Below, in pieces: positions 33,590 to 45,401 of a stretch of 64,000 nt of DNA. The translations under genes and the position numbers were made by a program. The notes below the pieces were generated by a model. That model saw only the letters and a list, made by a program, of their open reading frames with translations. It was not told the origin of the DNA and ran no database searches. Source of the stretch: Babylonia areolata (lineage: Eukaryota > Mollusca > Gastropoda > Neogastropoda > Buccinidae); contig NC_134880.1 in NCBI RefSeq assembly GCF_041734735.1, positions 32,283,330 to 32,347,329 on the forward strand. The letters are read 5' to 3'. The stretch's first letter is position 1. Every line of letters starts with the position of its first letter.

Positions 33590-35606
33590 TCTATGTGTTG
33601 ATGTTTACAATCAGATACAAAAAGTGTATAATTTATATACTATATATAAGAAAACGTAATAATTTATTTAAGAAGAATTTTACATTGGAACCAAACCTGG
33701 TTGTTGCATCTTTCATTTACATTAGTGTTGATGTGTGAGAATCCTGTACATGCAATTGTGACAGTTCTTTTCTTCTCCATATCAGTTGCACAGCTTCATA
33801 AAATAAACTGTGCCTGTTATAACTGCAGATACAATCAGATTCCAACATTTTACAGTTCCAAACAAAATGGTTTGAAAAGAAAGATAGAAATTACAATTGC
33901 AATCAGACCATGAAGGATAAATCAATTATGTAAGCATGTATTTATGTTTAACCAACAGTTCTCCAATAGGAAGTAACACAAGTTACAATTGAAAACATCA
34001 AAACACACTGATATTATACAATGGTGTGTAAGTTATCAAACAGTGTTATTAAAACACTGATTTACATAATTACAAGTCATTTGGCAAACTCTGTAAGAAC
34101 AAACTGCTGGGAAATGTTTATTTCAGCTGAAATAAGACAGATAAGTTGATAGGTAGGGAAGTTAAAATGCTATCTGAAATCAGTTGCTTTCCAAACACCA
34201 ATCATACTGTTAATATTTGTGATTTGGATGAGAAAATAGTCACACGTAGCTGCAGTCTGCATTAATCCCATGATATTTGTATACAGTCAGCATGTGGATG
34301 AAGGAGAACATGAAGGAATGACTGTGTGTGTGTGTGTGTGTGTGTGGCCAGGAAGAAGTGAAGCAGACTATGTCTGAGGTACCTTTTCTGCCCCGCCCTC
34401 CATGGGTGTGAGCATAGCGATCCTAAAGAGGGCTGCTCAGACACCCAGAGGGCTGACGAACTCCAGTGCTGCTTTGGTCCAGTAGAGAGCGACTCTATGC
34501 CCTGGGCTGCATGTGTGCAGGTTTGTAACTACAACTTCCAGTGTATCTGCACATGCCGCTTCGCCACTCCCCCACAGGACTTGAGGTGCTGCGCGGTGGG
34601 TATGAAGTCGTAACTTGCGCCTGACTTGAGTTACTGAGTGTGAGGGCGAGTTGCGCAGGTCGTCAGCCTTACTCTCTCGTCCCGGCCTGTCTGTACCCAG
34701 TGGTAAAACGTAGTCGAGACGGCTGGAGATAGGTCAGGATGCAGTGGATGGCAGGCAGTGTTCTGTACGGGTCTCAATGCGTCCTCTTAGCGGCGCGCTC
34801 CACGAGGCATTTGCTGAGAATCGCCTTTCTGCCCGTTGTCCCAATGACAATTACTTCCGCGCAGTCCGCGGAATCCACGCTTCACACTCTAGGTATACAA
34901 GCCCTAAGTGTTGTGGGTCTACGGCAGTTCTTGTGGCGTGCTCGCAATCCTCTCTAAACGGTGTTGGGAATTCTTATCCGCCTGTGCAGTCTTTGGGAGA
35001 TTTCTCCTCTTCCGCCAGCTGTGCCAATGGGATGAACCTATTGGTGTACCTTGTAGCAAGTAATCATCATCAGGATAGCAAGAATCACTTCAGTTGATCA
35101 ACAACAACATCACTTTCGTTTTCTGTCACATCGACGTTGTGCGGAAAATCAGAATTCTAGCCACCTCTTCTGGTGCCTACGTCCTGGCAGCCATGTTGAC
35201 ACGCTCAACAGCTTTTTGCTTCACACACACACACACACACACACACTCACAAGGCATCAAAATCGAGCCAAAACTTGCTGTGTGAGTACCACACTGGTCA
35301 CTTTTGAGTATAGTTGCTGGATGGTGTTGACAGCTTTTGCCCCCAATATGCTCGTCAAATGCCTTCTTGAGAAGATGGTAGAAGTGTGTTATGCCCAAAA
35401 TTGACGCCTGCCCAAACTGTTGCCCATGACAACATAGGCAGGCCTCGTTCCCCATTATTTTTTTGTATTATTATGTTGCCCGCCAGTTGGAAATTTGTCA
35501 TCAGTGTCAATAAATGCTGACACGTTGTTTCAATTTTTTTCATCTGCTCATACTGGGTGACGTGAAAGCTCATTCTCAAAAGCTGTAGTTTTCAAACACG
35601 AATGTG

Positions 35607-35639
<33 letters not shown>

Positions 35640-35976
35640 ATGCACGTGCGTGTGTGTATGTGTGTACTAGGGCGAGTGGGGACAAAGGGTAATGTATCTC
35701 TCTCTCCCTGCCTCTCTCTCTCATCTCTCTCTCTCAACAGGCCAAATCCCCGTACCGAATGGGCGTGATACATGTACAATGAAACATAGGTCATACGAAT
35801 ACCACAGTAATATATACCTACTACGTTATATCATAAAATGCACCTACAGTAAACAGACTACAATATTAAGGCAATCAACCTTTTGAAGGATTTGTAAACA
35901 TAAATGGCGAGCCCATAAAGGATAGCTTTATTTCTGGATGACAATGATAAACTTAATCTAAAGCTACATTTCAAAT
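33588..35976. other. Intergenic DNA, nothing recognised
   Basis: Bases 33588-34300 are AT-rich with no credible gene. Bases 34480-35090 are distinctly GC-richer, with open frames of about 72-117 codons on the plus strand that I cannot match to anything and that lack family motifs. They may be an unrecognised repeat. Microsatellites (TG)n lie at about 34322-34345 and 35603-35660, and CT-rich repeats at 35695-35740. Confidence 0.5.
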
Positions 35977-36104
35977 CAGTTCAGTTTCTCAGGGATGCGT
36001 CACTGCGCTCGGATAGATTCATATACACTACAAGAAATCTGCTAAGCAGATGCCTGACCAGCAGTGTAACTCAAATGCGTTTGGTCAGGCCTTGAGGAGC
36101 AAAT
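35977..36104 (-). mobile_element. Short SINE (TGAAAC-tail family), minus copy
   Basis: In reverse it gives CTCAAGGCCTGACCAAACGC, GCTGGTCAGGCATCTGCTTAGCAGA and an end CTGAGAAACTGAACTGA. It is full length and somewhat diverged from the 29951 copy. Confidence 0.78.
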
Positions 36105-36138
36105 AATTAATGATGAATAGAATGAAAGATAAATAAAA

Positions 36139-36480
36139 CAAGAGAGGCAGGGCCTTCAAGACTCACGTGTGATACAAACTTTAAACAGTAAAGGGAAGAT
36201 GAAAAAACAAAAAAAAACATTAAAAAAATCTTCAGAATGTGTTCTGTGTTAAACATTGATAAGCTTGAGGCGGGGGACGAGGGTGTGGGGGGTTGACGTA
36301 CTCATAGCGCCGGTTACGGCGCATCTGATGTCACAAGGCCAAATTTCAGTTAATAAGCTGTGTTGTTTTTGACTGAGCGTGATAAATCAGTATATTCTAG
36401 GTAATAACACCGTTAATATATCTTGTTGCTTTATGCGGTCACGGTAAAGGAGACGCACAGACAAGTCTACAACAGGCTGA
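36139..36480 (-). mobile_element. Diverged relative of the GACTCACTTGTG-ended repeat
   Basis: It begins CAAGAGAGGCAGGGCCTTCA and continues GACTCACGTGTGATACA, matching the 14544 end. The body differs but shares GGCGCATCTGA and GGTAAAGGAGACG with the repeat at 49836-50395. Those two define a second subfamily. The right limit is uncertain. A small 75-bp hairpin at 36719-36793 (CCGGATTA ends) lies further on. Confidence 0.55.
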
Positions 36481-36517
36481 CTGAAACTGAAACAGTCACT
36501 TCAAATTTTCTTTTAAT

Positions 36518-36661
36518 CTTTATGTTCATTACAGTTAATTCAGTATCCATTTTAGAATGTTCATGTGCAGTGAACACGTCGATTGTGCAGTAAGTGTCGA
36601 CTGATGTATGTGTTCTGTCCGTAATTTGAATTTCTTTTCTTTTAATTGCGAACAAGAAAAA
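36518..36661 (+). repeat. Interspersed repeat shared with 50990-51126
   Basis: Both stretches start TTTATGTTCATT-CAGTTAATTCAGT and end TTTTAATTG-GAACAAGAAAA, with some 80 per cent visual identity. They carry no coding signal. Both lie next to GACTCACTTGTG-ended repeats and may be part of a longer version of that family. Confidence 0.6.
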
Positions 36662-37212
36662 TGACGTCATTCCACCTTCTAATCAAAGAAGGTTCAGTTC
36701 CAGCAACTGCATGGAAACAGCCGGATTATGGCTTTTTGGATCCGGAGCCTCAATGAAACGAACCGTTATGATCCAAAAATACGGCTTAATCCGGCAGACT
36801 TACAACCTATTATTGGTATGACTGTTAATCCCACCCCCACCCCCTCCACTATGTCTAATCAAAATTTGGTATCGGCAGACAAAGTATTTCCATATAAACG
36901 CAGATTCAAGATTTGATTAATTTACCTTTGACCCCTATTGGGGCATTGAAGATTTAAGAAAACTGCACAATCAGGAACACAACAGGCATTATCATAACGT
37001 TTGCATCAGTCCAAGTAGAACCCGTTTACTTGCAGAGAGAGAGAGAGAGAGCGCATTTGGCTACATTTCATGAAAGATGTACAAGAACATGTTCGATTTA
37101 TCAGTTTATGGGGTGATGAAATTTGTGAAAAGATCGAAGAAGAAAGACCGAGAGTGGAAGAAAAGAGTGGACACTGAAAGCAATCCAGGACAAGGAAAAA
37201 AGTGTGAAACAA

Positions 37213-37290
37213 AAACAATCACAGAAAATTAGAGCAACGATGGAGGAGGCAACAATCACAGAAAATTAGAGCAACGATGGGGGAGGAATC
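37213..37290. repeat. 37-38-bp tandem duplication
   Basis: CAATCACAGAAAATTAGAGC and the following bases up to GGAGG occur twice in direct succession with one or two differences. Bases 36670-37790 otherwise show no gene. Confidence 0.75.
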
Positions 37291-37794
37291 TAAAGTGTTG
37301 TGTTGTAAACAAAAACCTGAACCAATATCATCATCTTAGATGAACAGACTATAAATAAATAAACGAAACTGAACCCCCACCCCCAGAAGAAAAAGAGCTA
37401 CGGAAGTGGGTGTCCCCACAATAAAAGTCGGAAGCTGAATGACTTTCCACAGGGCCAAACAGCATGCGATCATTATATGCAAAATTGATATTAAAACTTA
37501 CGTTTTTCGCGCGGTAAATTGACTATTCGAGGTGATAACATGGTTCAAATAATGTTATTTTCATGTATCTCAGTTATCAAAGACTTAAGTTCACTGAAAG
37601 GAAAACTGACGTTGCAACGTGTTGCTGTTTTCTCTAGATCTAAGCAGACCGGTGTACGCAACTGAGGATAAGCGTGTGCGAGAGAAAATAGAGTCCGCAT
37701 TTCAACTAAATGAATATGTATCTTGAGTCTCGTACTTTCTGGCCCCCTTTTGATATGTTAAATGTGATGTACAGTTTTATCGGGTGCATCAAAA

Positions 37795-37829
<35 letters not shown>

Positions 37830-37831
37830 AA

Positions 37832-37885
37832 TTTTTGACTCACTTGTGTAAACAAAGTGAGTCTATGTTTTAACCCGGTGTTCGG

Positions 37886-37923
<38 letters not shown>

Positions 37924-38354
37924 GTGGTTAACTTTAACATTGACATTTTCTCTGCAAATACTTTGTCAGTCGACACCAAATTAGGCATAAAAATAGGAAA
38001 AATTCAGTTCTTTCCAGTCATCTTGTTTAAAACAATATTGCACCTCTGGGATGGGCACAAAAAAATAAAAAATGAAGCCTAATTATATGCAAACTGCATT
38101 TACTGTTGTATTCATATGTTTTGTATTCTCTAAACTTGGCACTTTGATCTGATATTCTGACCCAACAACAAGAGCAGTCATTATTATCATTTTTTGTTCA
38201 AACAGGAACTTCTTTTGCTAAGCATGGAAGTTTTATTTATTTTGCAAACGTTTTGGTGCAGCGAGTAAAAAATGGAAATTACTCTGTAATTAATGCTAGG
38301 GGACTTAATTTGCTTTAAACTGATCTTTCTCATCTTAAACATTACATTTTGAAA
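37832..38354 (+). mobile_element. GACTCACTTGTG-ended repeat, short copy lacking its right end
   Basis: The hairpin end TTTTTGACTCACTTGTG at 37832 is followed by the GT run and the shared 450-bp body up to ACATTACATTTTGAAA. It stops where the fold-back copy 38355-38763 begins. Confidence 0.78.
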
Positions 38355-38763
38355 CAAGAGAGGCAAGGCCTTCAAGACTCACTTGTGATGCACTTTTTAA
38401 AAAACATCCAAGGTTTTTATGTATTGAGTATAAATTCAAAATGTAATGTTTAATATGAGAAAGATCAGTTTAAAGCAAACTAAGTTCCCCCAGCAGAGTA
38501 ATTTCCCTTGTTTTACTGTCTGCACCAAAACGTTTGCAATAAACAAAACTTCCATGCTTAGCAAAAGAAGTTCCTGTTTGAACAAAAAATGATAATAATG
38601 ACAGATCTTTTGTTGGGTCGAATATCAGATCAAAGTGCCAAGTTTAGAGAATATAAAAAATATGAATATAACAGTAAATGCATTATACTCAATACATAAA
38701 AAGCTTGGATTTTTTTTTTTTAAAGTGTATCACAAGTGTGTCTTGAAGGCCTTGCCTCTGTTG
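38355..38763. mobile_element. Fold-back (long TIR) derivative of the same repeat
   Basis: The left end (CAAGAGAGGCAAGGCCTTCA) continues to TTTTTATGTATTGAGTATAA. The right end is the reverse complement over about 78 bp, with a few changes and a longer A/T run. The middle is the shared body with an internal deletion near CAGTAAATGCA. Identical-end inverted repeats of this length make it a typical fold-back or MITE-like element. Confidence 0.8.
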
Positions 38764-40727
38764 TTTTTCTTGGTATTTCTTTCATTTCCTGGACTTGTAT
38801 CCAACTTTAACTGCACGAATGTCGTGCTCATGTATATTTTGTGAATTTTGTGCAATGCGAATTTTGTTGATTATACTATGATATAGTTACAAAGTTCTTA
38901 CCTTTTTTTAAAGTAAAGTTCGTCAATATTTTATCAAATATGTGAAAAGTTCTTGAGAAAAGAAAAAGAAATAAATGATGGATAAATATAAAGTCTTATT
39001 TTGCGCAAAAGTCATGCTTATTTTCATGTGTGATGTTTGCCACTTTTACTCAATGGAGCAGATGACATGCTTTCCGAAGGGGTGCACATGGACATCCACT
39101 TGTCTGCAAATTGCTGGATAGCTCATTGGGCAGGAAAGCTGAAGCCTACTGGACACCATACTGAGACTCGTATCCGGCTGCCAGTCCGTTGAGAAGTCAT
39201 CTGCTAAGTGGTGGTAGCTTCTTAAATGTAATCGTGTATCTTCATTGAAACCATGTTATGCTTAACCCCACTACATGCCAAATGTTGTGTCTTGATTGAT
39301 ATCTGCCGAGGTTTATTTACCAAATTTATTACAGGAAAACAGCGCAGTGACACGGAGCACAAACTTGCTGTGGAGGCACACACAGGAATGTCAGCTCAGC
39401 TTAACTAACGCCGTGAGCAAGTGAAAGCTTGGCATGAAGCAGTAAGCAGTCATCGTAGCAGTCATTGTAGCGGGTTGAGAGCTGGGCTACATATATGAAG
39501 TTACCACTTCGCGCTGTACTGATACGAGCAGCAAAATGGCTGATTAAACACTTCCGCTGGCTTCAGTTAGCAAAGGGCTCAAAGAAGGCATGCGCTGTCA
39601 GCCTATTTTTAGCCCAGCGAAGCCCATCCAAGTATTTCGTGCAGGTTTCCAGTTTCCGATTCCGGACTTCTTTTCTTCTGCTCTTCATTTCTGTTTGGAG
39701 AAGTCGGCGCAGTGGATGTGCTGGTGTTGTTTGGCGCCTGATGCTGGCAGTGAAGGAGACCCCTGGATTGACGCAGGTTGTGCTGTGTGGAGGATGTCCA
39801 CCAAATGTTACGTGACGTTTTAGTAACTTGAGTTTTGTTTTGTCACCCCCAGGGATGAAAATGTTTTTATCCAGCCAATGCTAAGTGGTAGCTGGGACAG
39901 TCATTTCTATAACATTCTGTGGTTGCACCGACAGCCATTATCGTCATCTGTTGTTTTATTTCAAATAATTATTTGTAAAGTATAAAAATGTAATGTTTGG
40001 TGTGTTGAGAATGATTGTCTTTAAAGATTTTATGCTTGTTCCATCATGATCATTGTTTTCAAACATTATATTATTTTCTCTTAAAAACCTCTTAGTCGAG
40101 TTTTACACAACTAAAGTATTCTAGCACTGGGACTCGAGTATCAATTCTTTCATAGAATTCATGAAATTGATATTTTAACAAAATCAATTTCCTTTCACAA
40201 GATCTTTCACATGAAATTGAATTACGAAAAACCATTTTTTCTTACACCATCTTCAAAATTCAAAACTTTGCTGTCTGTCGTAAATTTGCTATTTGAAAAC
40301 AAAGGTTCCATCAAAATATGTTGCTTGTCATGCATGTATCGTAAAAATCTGAATAACCAGGGAACACATCTTCCCAAAAGAGGTTTACTATACGCCCTCC
40401 AACTGTCAGAACTATTGGGCCATATTCCTGTATCATTTCAACTTCTGGGCATTCTTTTAAGGATACATTTTTCCATTTTGGACAATACAACAAATTGTGG
40501 CCTTTTTTTTCTGCCTCATCATCTGCGCCGTTTCAGTGGCATTTGTCCCACGACGCTCATTTAGATTCCCCCATACACGGCCACACCCGGGTTCGTCCGT
40601 CACAGTTCCAGCGTTGGCAGTCCACAGGGAACCATTGATGTTAGGTCGCCAGGAGGCCACACACCAGAGGAGACCCTGCACTGCTGCTGAGTTACTTCGG
40701 TGGTGTTCAGTGGTGCCTGTTCTGCTT
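38764..40727. other. Intergenic DNA, nothing recognised
   Basis: No exon, RT motif or SINE box was found. Small open frames at 39495-39823 and 40211-40730 have no recognisable motif or splice context. The composition is ordinary for the window. Confidence 0.5.
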
Positions 40728-41338
40728 TAACGTACTTAGGACACCACCTACTAAGCCCCCTACTAACGACAATAATGGCTTAGTCGCGGAGCCAGACTGA
40801 GTGAGCGTCCCTCCCAGAGTGGAGACTGCCATCACGTCCCTCAAACAACAGCCCCCCATGAATCTGCCGACACTGACGACATGGAGGGGTATCGAAACTG
40901 AGGTCATCATGAGAGCAGGACATGAAAAGCCACAGACTTTCAGACTATTTTGTTTATATTGATGACGATGGAGGAGGAGGAGGAGGATGACGATGATGAT
41001 GATGCTATGGAGGTCCATTTTGGATTGGGACTGCGTAACAAGGCTGTACTCTACGCTTCCTGTCATAATGATATCCCGGCGTTAACCAGGCCCGAGAGAT
41101 ACAGACACTTGCAGTGTTGGTCAGGTAATTAGAGCAACACACCCAAAGACGCATCCTTGAAGTGGATGACCCTCGACTGTGTGGTCTCAGTCTCCCCATT
41201 TAAGCCCACAGCACACTCAACTCTGGGTAGGAGCCGGCCACGGGCCGAAAAACCCACTTCTGCTGGGATTCGAACCCGTGTCCTCCCAGCCGTCAGTCCA
41301 CGACGCTAACCACTTCGCCACGGCGGCTGGTGGCTTTT
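40728..41338 (-). mobile_element. Long tRNA-headed SINE, minus strand
   Basis: In reverse it starts GCCGCCGTGGCGAAGTGGTTAG (box A in GTGGCGAAGTGG). Box B GGGTTCGAATCCC follows about 45 bp on. A body of about 500 bp without ORFs then runs to about 40728, including a GAT/GAG-rich tract at 40965-41000. Clean boxes suggest it was mobilised by a LINE with pol III transcription. The 3' limit is estimated. Confidence 0.75.
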
Positions 41339-41519
41339 TTTTTTTTTTTTTTTAATTTTTTTTCTTTTTTTTTCCAACCATGTGAGTTTCAGAGTTCATG
41401 AATGATAGAGTATGCGGAATAGTGATACCCCATTTTATGCACTGTGCACTGCCACTGATCTTTTAACTTTATCTCTCTCTTTTTCTTCTTTTTTTAATTT
41501 TTTTTTTTATCCCATACAA
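41339..41519. repeat. T-rich low-complexity DNA
   Basis: Two T-tracts (41335-41370 and 41480-41510) flank an otherwise plain stretch. No gene is seen. Confidence 0.7.
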
Positions 41520-42870
41520 AATTAAAACACATTTTCGCAGTTCTTGAATACTGTTATCTGGTGGATTTGGAAGCATAATCCACAAGTAAATTGATTTTGA
41601 CAATATACTTGAGGACAGCTACTCTTCCTGGAGGTGTAATTGATCTTTTTATCTGTACATGAAAGTTTTTTTAATTTCATTGAACTTATCACACTTATAT
41701 GTAGTTCTGTTATATTATGCACATAGTTAGTAATCCAGAGCCCAAGGGTTTTAGAACTAGTGGATTTCAAATCATTTTAAAATTTGAAAGAAAAAAAAAG
41801 TATCACAATTACGCTTATTTCCCAGGCATACATTGCATTTTTTTTTCTTTCCTTAATTCAGTTTCAGTCCTGAAAATGATTCAAATTCCTCTAGTTCTTT
41901 AAATGATTCTTTATGATTTTTCATCATCTTTTAGAAAACGATGTATCGTCAGCAAACTGGCTAATTCTACATTCTATCTCTGAAATCTTAATGCCTTTTG
42001 TATTCTTATTCCCACTAATTTAGTACGCCATTAATTTTGCACATAAAATAAACAAATAGGGTGAGAGTGGGCCCCACTGTCTACACCCTTGTTCAATCTG
42101 TATGCTTGTAGATGCTTTAATATTAACCAGTATTGAGGACTTTATATTGGTGAATAACCTCACTAAAACGAAAGTATTTTAAAACTGTATACATTATATT
42201 TCCAACTAATTCAATCGAGAGCCATTTCAAAATCTAAAGAAACTAGTTATCCTGGTAGATTTTTCCCCCAGTAATTATATTTGGCGGTGATACAACCCGT
42301 TTGATCTTCATTAATAAGTTTATCAAGGACTATTTTGATTCTATTTGCTATACAAGAAGAGCCTGTTTTGTAAATTACGTTTGATAGCAATATGGGACGC
42401 CAGTTTTAAAGATAATCTCTGGGTTTATCTCCTTTTGGTAAGCAAATTATAATTCCTTCTCTCTGTGTAATGGACATATTTTTTCTTCTTCTTAAACCCT
42501 TCATTTAGAGAACGTATTACAAATGCGCCTAGCTAATTCCGGGAAAAAATGAAGTCAACTGTCATTCTGTCTGTTCCTGGGCTTTTACCATTTTTCATGT
42601 TTTGGTGCTTCTGAAATTTAGAAAAAATCTAACCTGGCTTGCTGCAGTGGATTTGATCTTCCCATTTATATATCTTAATGTTTCTGAACTTATTTCACGC
42701 CATATATTTATCAGTTCTAATTCACCTGCCAACTCATTTACTTTTTCTTCTGTTTTAGGATTATCAACGTGTTTTTGATTACTGTAATGTAGTAGTGGGT
42801 TTAAAACTGGGTTCCAGCCCTCCCCCCCCCCTCCCCCAATAACTATTGTTTCGGTTTCCAATTGTTTAGT
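41520..42870 (-). mobile_element. L1/Tx1-like LINE RT fragment, heavily decayed
   Basis: Read leftward across several frames: KNGKSPGTDRMTVDFI, ITQREGIIICLPKGDKPRDY, NWRP and SNVIYKTGSSCIANRIK-like words. Then come a HPICLFYVQN-type remnant of the LSPYLFILCAE box and an ISQFADDTSF-like remnant. The LPKGDKP-NWRPI order is characteristic of L1/Tx1 RTs. There are very many stops and frame changes. Bases 42870-43230 may hold more of its 5' side but I cannot show it. Confidence 0.65.
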
Positions 42871-43617
42871 TTGATTTCCTAATTCTAGATAAAACCGATT
42901 CCCCCGTAGGGATGCCGGGAGAATTTCAGTATAGATTGCATCCCCACCTTCTGGAAATTATGTGCTAGGAATTTCCTCTTTTCTATCACTCTTTGTTTCT
43001 GCCTTTTTTCTTCTTTCACTATTGTCTCCTTTTTCTGCCTTCCCAGTCCATTCCCCTTTCTTTGTTCAAGCAAGCCTTGACTTTTTTTCCTCATTTCTGC
43101 AGTCTGTGATGTACTATCTGTGCTGTTTTGCTTTGTCGATTAGGTAGTGAGATTATAAACACTGGGATGGGCACAAGCTGCCCATTCTGCAGTGTTATTT
43201 GCCTTCATGGCCTTCTTATGTATTTTTCACACACACACAAACACACACACACACACATACACACACACACAAAACTGACTTGACACCTGTTCACCGTGGG
43301 ACGCTCCAGAACACAATGGCCTAGGTGAACGGGTTTTTTTTCGGACTTTGCTCGGAAGACAACAAGAAAGATGTGCTTCATTCAATGGTGTTTCAACGTG
43401 TGCATTTGTCCGATTGCTTTGATAAGTGAAAAGAAGTGAAGTGCAAGCGCAAAGAAACATTTAGCTCTGATTTGTTTCAAAAGAAGTGGAATGTTTCAAA
43501 AGAAGTGGAAATTCATCACTGACGTCACAGGAGTCAATCGAGTGTTGTGAACTCTGTAAGTGCTTTTATGTTTAACGAAATTACTTCACTGCTGTGCTTA
43601 CCACCACGTTAATAACA

Positions 43618-44345
43618 TGAGTCCAAAGAGAACACCGACCCAAAGGAACAGAAACAAAAGACCCAATAGTTAGGACAGGCAGACGAAACTGACAGTCTGC
43701 CAAACAGTAGACGAAATCAATAGCTATCAAAGAGAGCGCTCCCTGAGTAAAAAACGGAAAACATTGATTACACCAACAGCACAAGATAACAGACTTTACC
43801 AACAGTCAAAGTGGGGTAGAAGGGATCCAGTCAGGAATCATGCAAACCGACAATGCTGGCAATGCAGTGATTATTTCACTTTCCAGGTTGGAAAAAAGTG
43901 TGAAGACAAGCAAAGTCAACTTACAATTAGAGAAAGTCCAATCAGATATTTTTGATATCGGAAAAGAAACTGTATATTTAAGAAAGCAAAAAGAAGTAGA
44001 AATGTTTGAAAAGAAGTGTGATGATCTGATCGGCTAAGTCGACAGACTGGAAAAGCATGTTAAAAAAGAAAAAGAAATCCGAAACGCGCTGGAGCAATAC
44101 ACCAGAAAAGACAATTTTAAGATCGTCAACCTGCCGGGAGATTCGGGAAAAGAGACATCAGAAGAGACTGAAAAAAAGGTTTTAGACTTTGTTCAGAAAA
44201 CACCAGTGTACAATCGTTTCAGCCTGCGCACATCAGTGTCACACACCAATGAGACAAATTTATTCATGGACAGAACAGACCAGTTATTGTTCGTTTAACA
44301 AACAGACAGTTAACAGATGAGAGATCAAATGAGGTAACAATTAAT
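43618..44345 (+). pseudogene. L1-type LINE ORF1 (coiled coil plus RNA-binding), decayed
   Basis: It starts MSPKRTPTQRNRNKRPNS with a basic N-terminus. A heptad-rich segment follows (SRLEKSVKTSKVNLQLEKV, LRKQKEVEMFEKKCDDL, VDRLEKHVKKEKEIRNAL). Then comes the L1-type signature ALEQYTRKDNFKIVNLPG, and later FIHGQNRPVIVRLTNRQL. Two or three frame changes and a stop after DDLIG kill it. It may belong to the same family as the minus-strand RT fragment at 41.5-42.9 kb, but it is in the opposite orientation. Confidence 0.62.
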
Positions 44346-44756
44346 ACAGTGACTGGTGAGTGACAGTGACTGGCGAGTGATTGATTGATCAAATGATTAA
44401 TTTTGCAGTGAATACCAATATCATGCATGGAAGAGTGACTGAATAATAACTAATAAACAGATAAACGGGATAAGGTGTGTGATGAATGAATACAAGGAAA
44501 CAAGGTGGTGGGTTTGAAAAAATGTCAAAAGAAAATTAAGAGACAAACAGTATATAAAACAACAAAAGCATGTTCTATCTCTTGCCCCTTTTCAAATGTA
44601 AAAAAGAAAAGAAAACAAAAAATAACATCATCAGAAACAACAACAAAAAAACTTTTCTTCCTCCGAAAAGGTAGAGGGTATTTTCATGGCTACAGTCAAT
44701 CATACTTTCCTCTTCAGCCGGTATCAACAATATCGTCAGGGTGACACTGACAGCAC

Positions 44757-45000
44757 GTGACTTTCCAAATATGGAGCGTGATGCCTGATGCCTGGGGAGG
44801 TTTGTCGGGCAGGTTTCAGGCGTTCGCACAATGTAGCGAGGCTTCACAAAATGATGCGCCACCGACGCTGACGCCTTACCCCGCCATGGAAGCAGCCATA
44901 CTCCGTTTTCAGGGGTGTGTTTGGTATGTTTTTGTTACCATAACCCATCAAACGCTGAAATGGATTTCAGGATCTTTAACGTGCGTATTTGTGATGGAAG
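44757..45000 (-). mobile_element. SINE 3' half (family of 57693-58040)
   Basis: In reverse, GTTAAAGATCCTGAAATCCA then GCGTTTGATGGGTTATGG match the body of the plus-strand SINE after its tRNA head (about 57885-57930). The head is missing. Bases 44346-44756 and 45001-45300 show nothing recognisable. Confidence 0.6.
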
Positions 45001-45301
45001 TCATCACATTGAAGTAGACGTGTTTTTTGTGTGTGTTTTTTTCGTGTGGCATAATACTTTCTTGATAGAGTTAATTTTGGATAAATGTGTGGTTGCACGA
45101 GGTGCATGGGGCGCTCAAGTGAACATGTATTTTTCTTGTATGGATGTTCAGGTGAGAGCTCAGGTAGATGAGGGCTCTCTGGCACAACTTGTCATTGAAC
45201 CTGTGCGACCGTTCTGCTTACAGCTGCAGAGAACTTTGGCTCTGAGACCCTAGTGCTCAGGTGAGAGTGGAAAAAAGTACTCAGAATATTTTTGGTGTTC
45301 A

Positions 45302-45359
45302 TTTTTGACTCACTTGTGTAAACAAAGTGAGTCTATGTTTTAACCCAGTGTTCGGTTGT

Positions 45360-45401
<42 letters not shown>

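Noticed and set aside
41250-41330. Possible tRNA gene on the minus strand
   Set aside because: Both pol III boxes are present, but the arms do not close a cloverleaf and a long repeat body follows. It is a SINE head.
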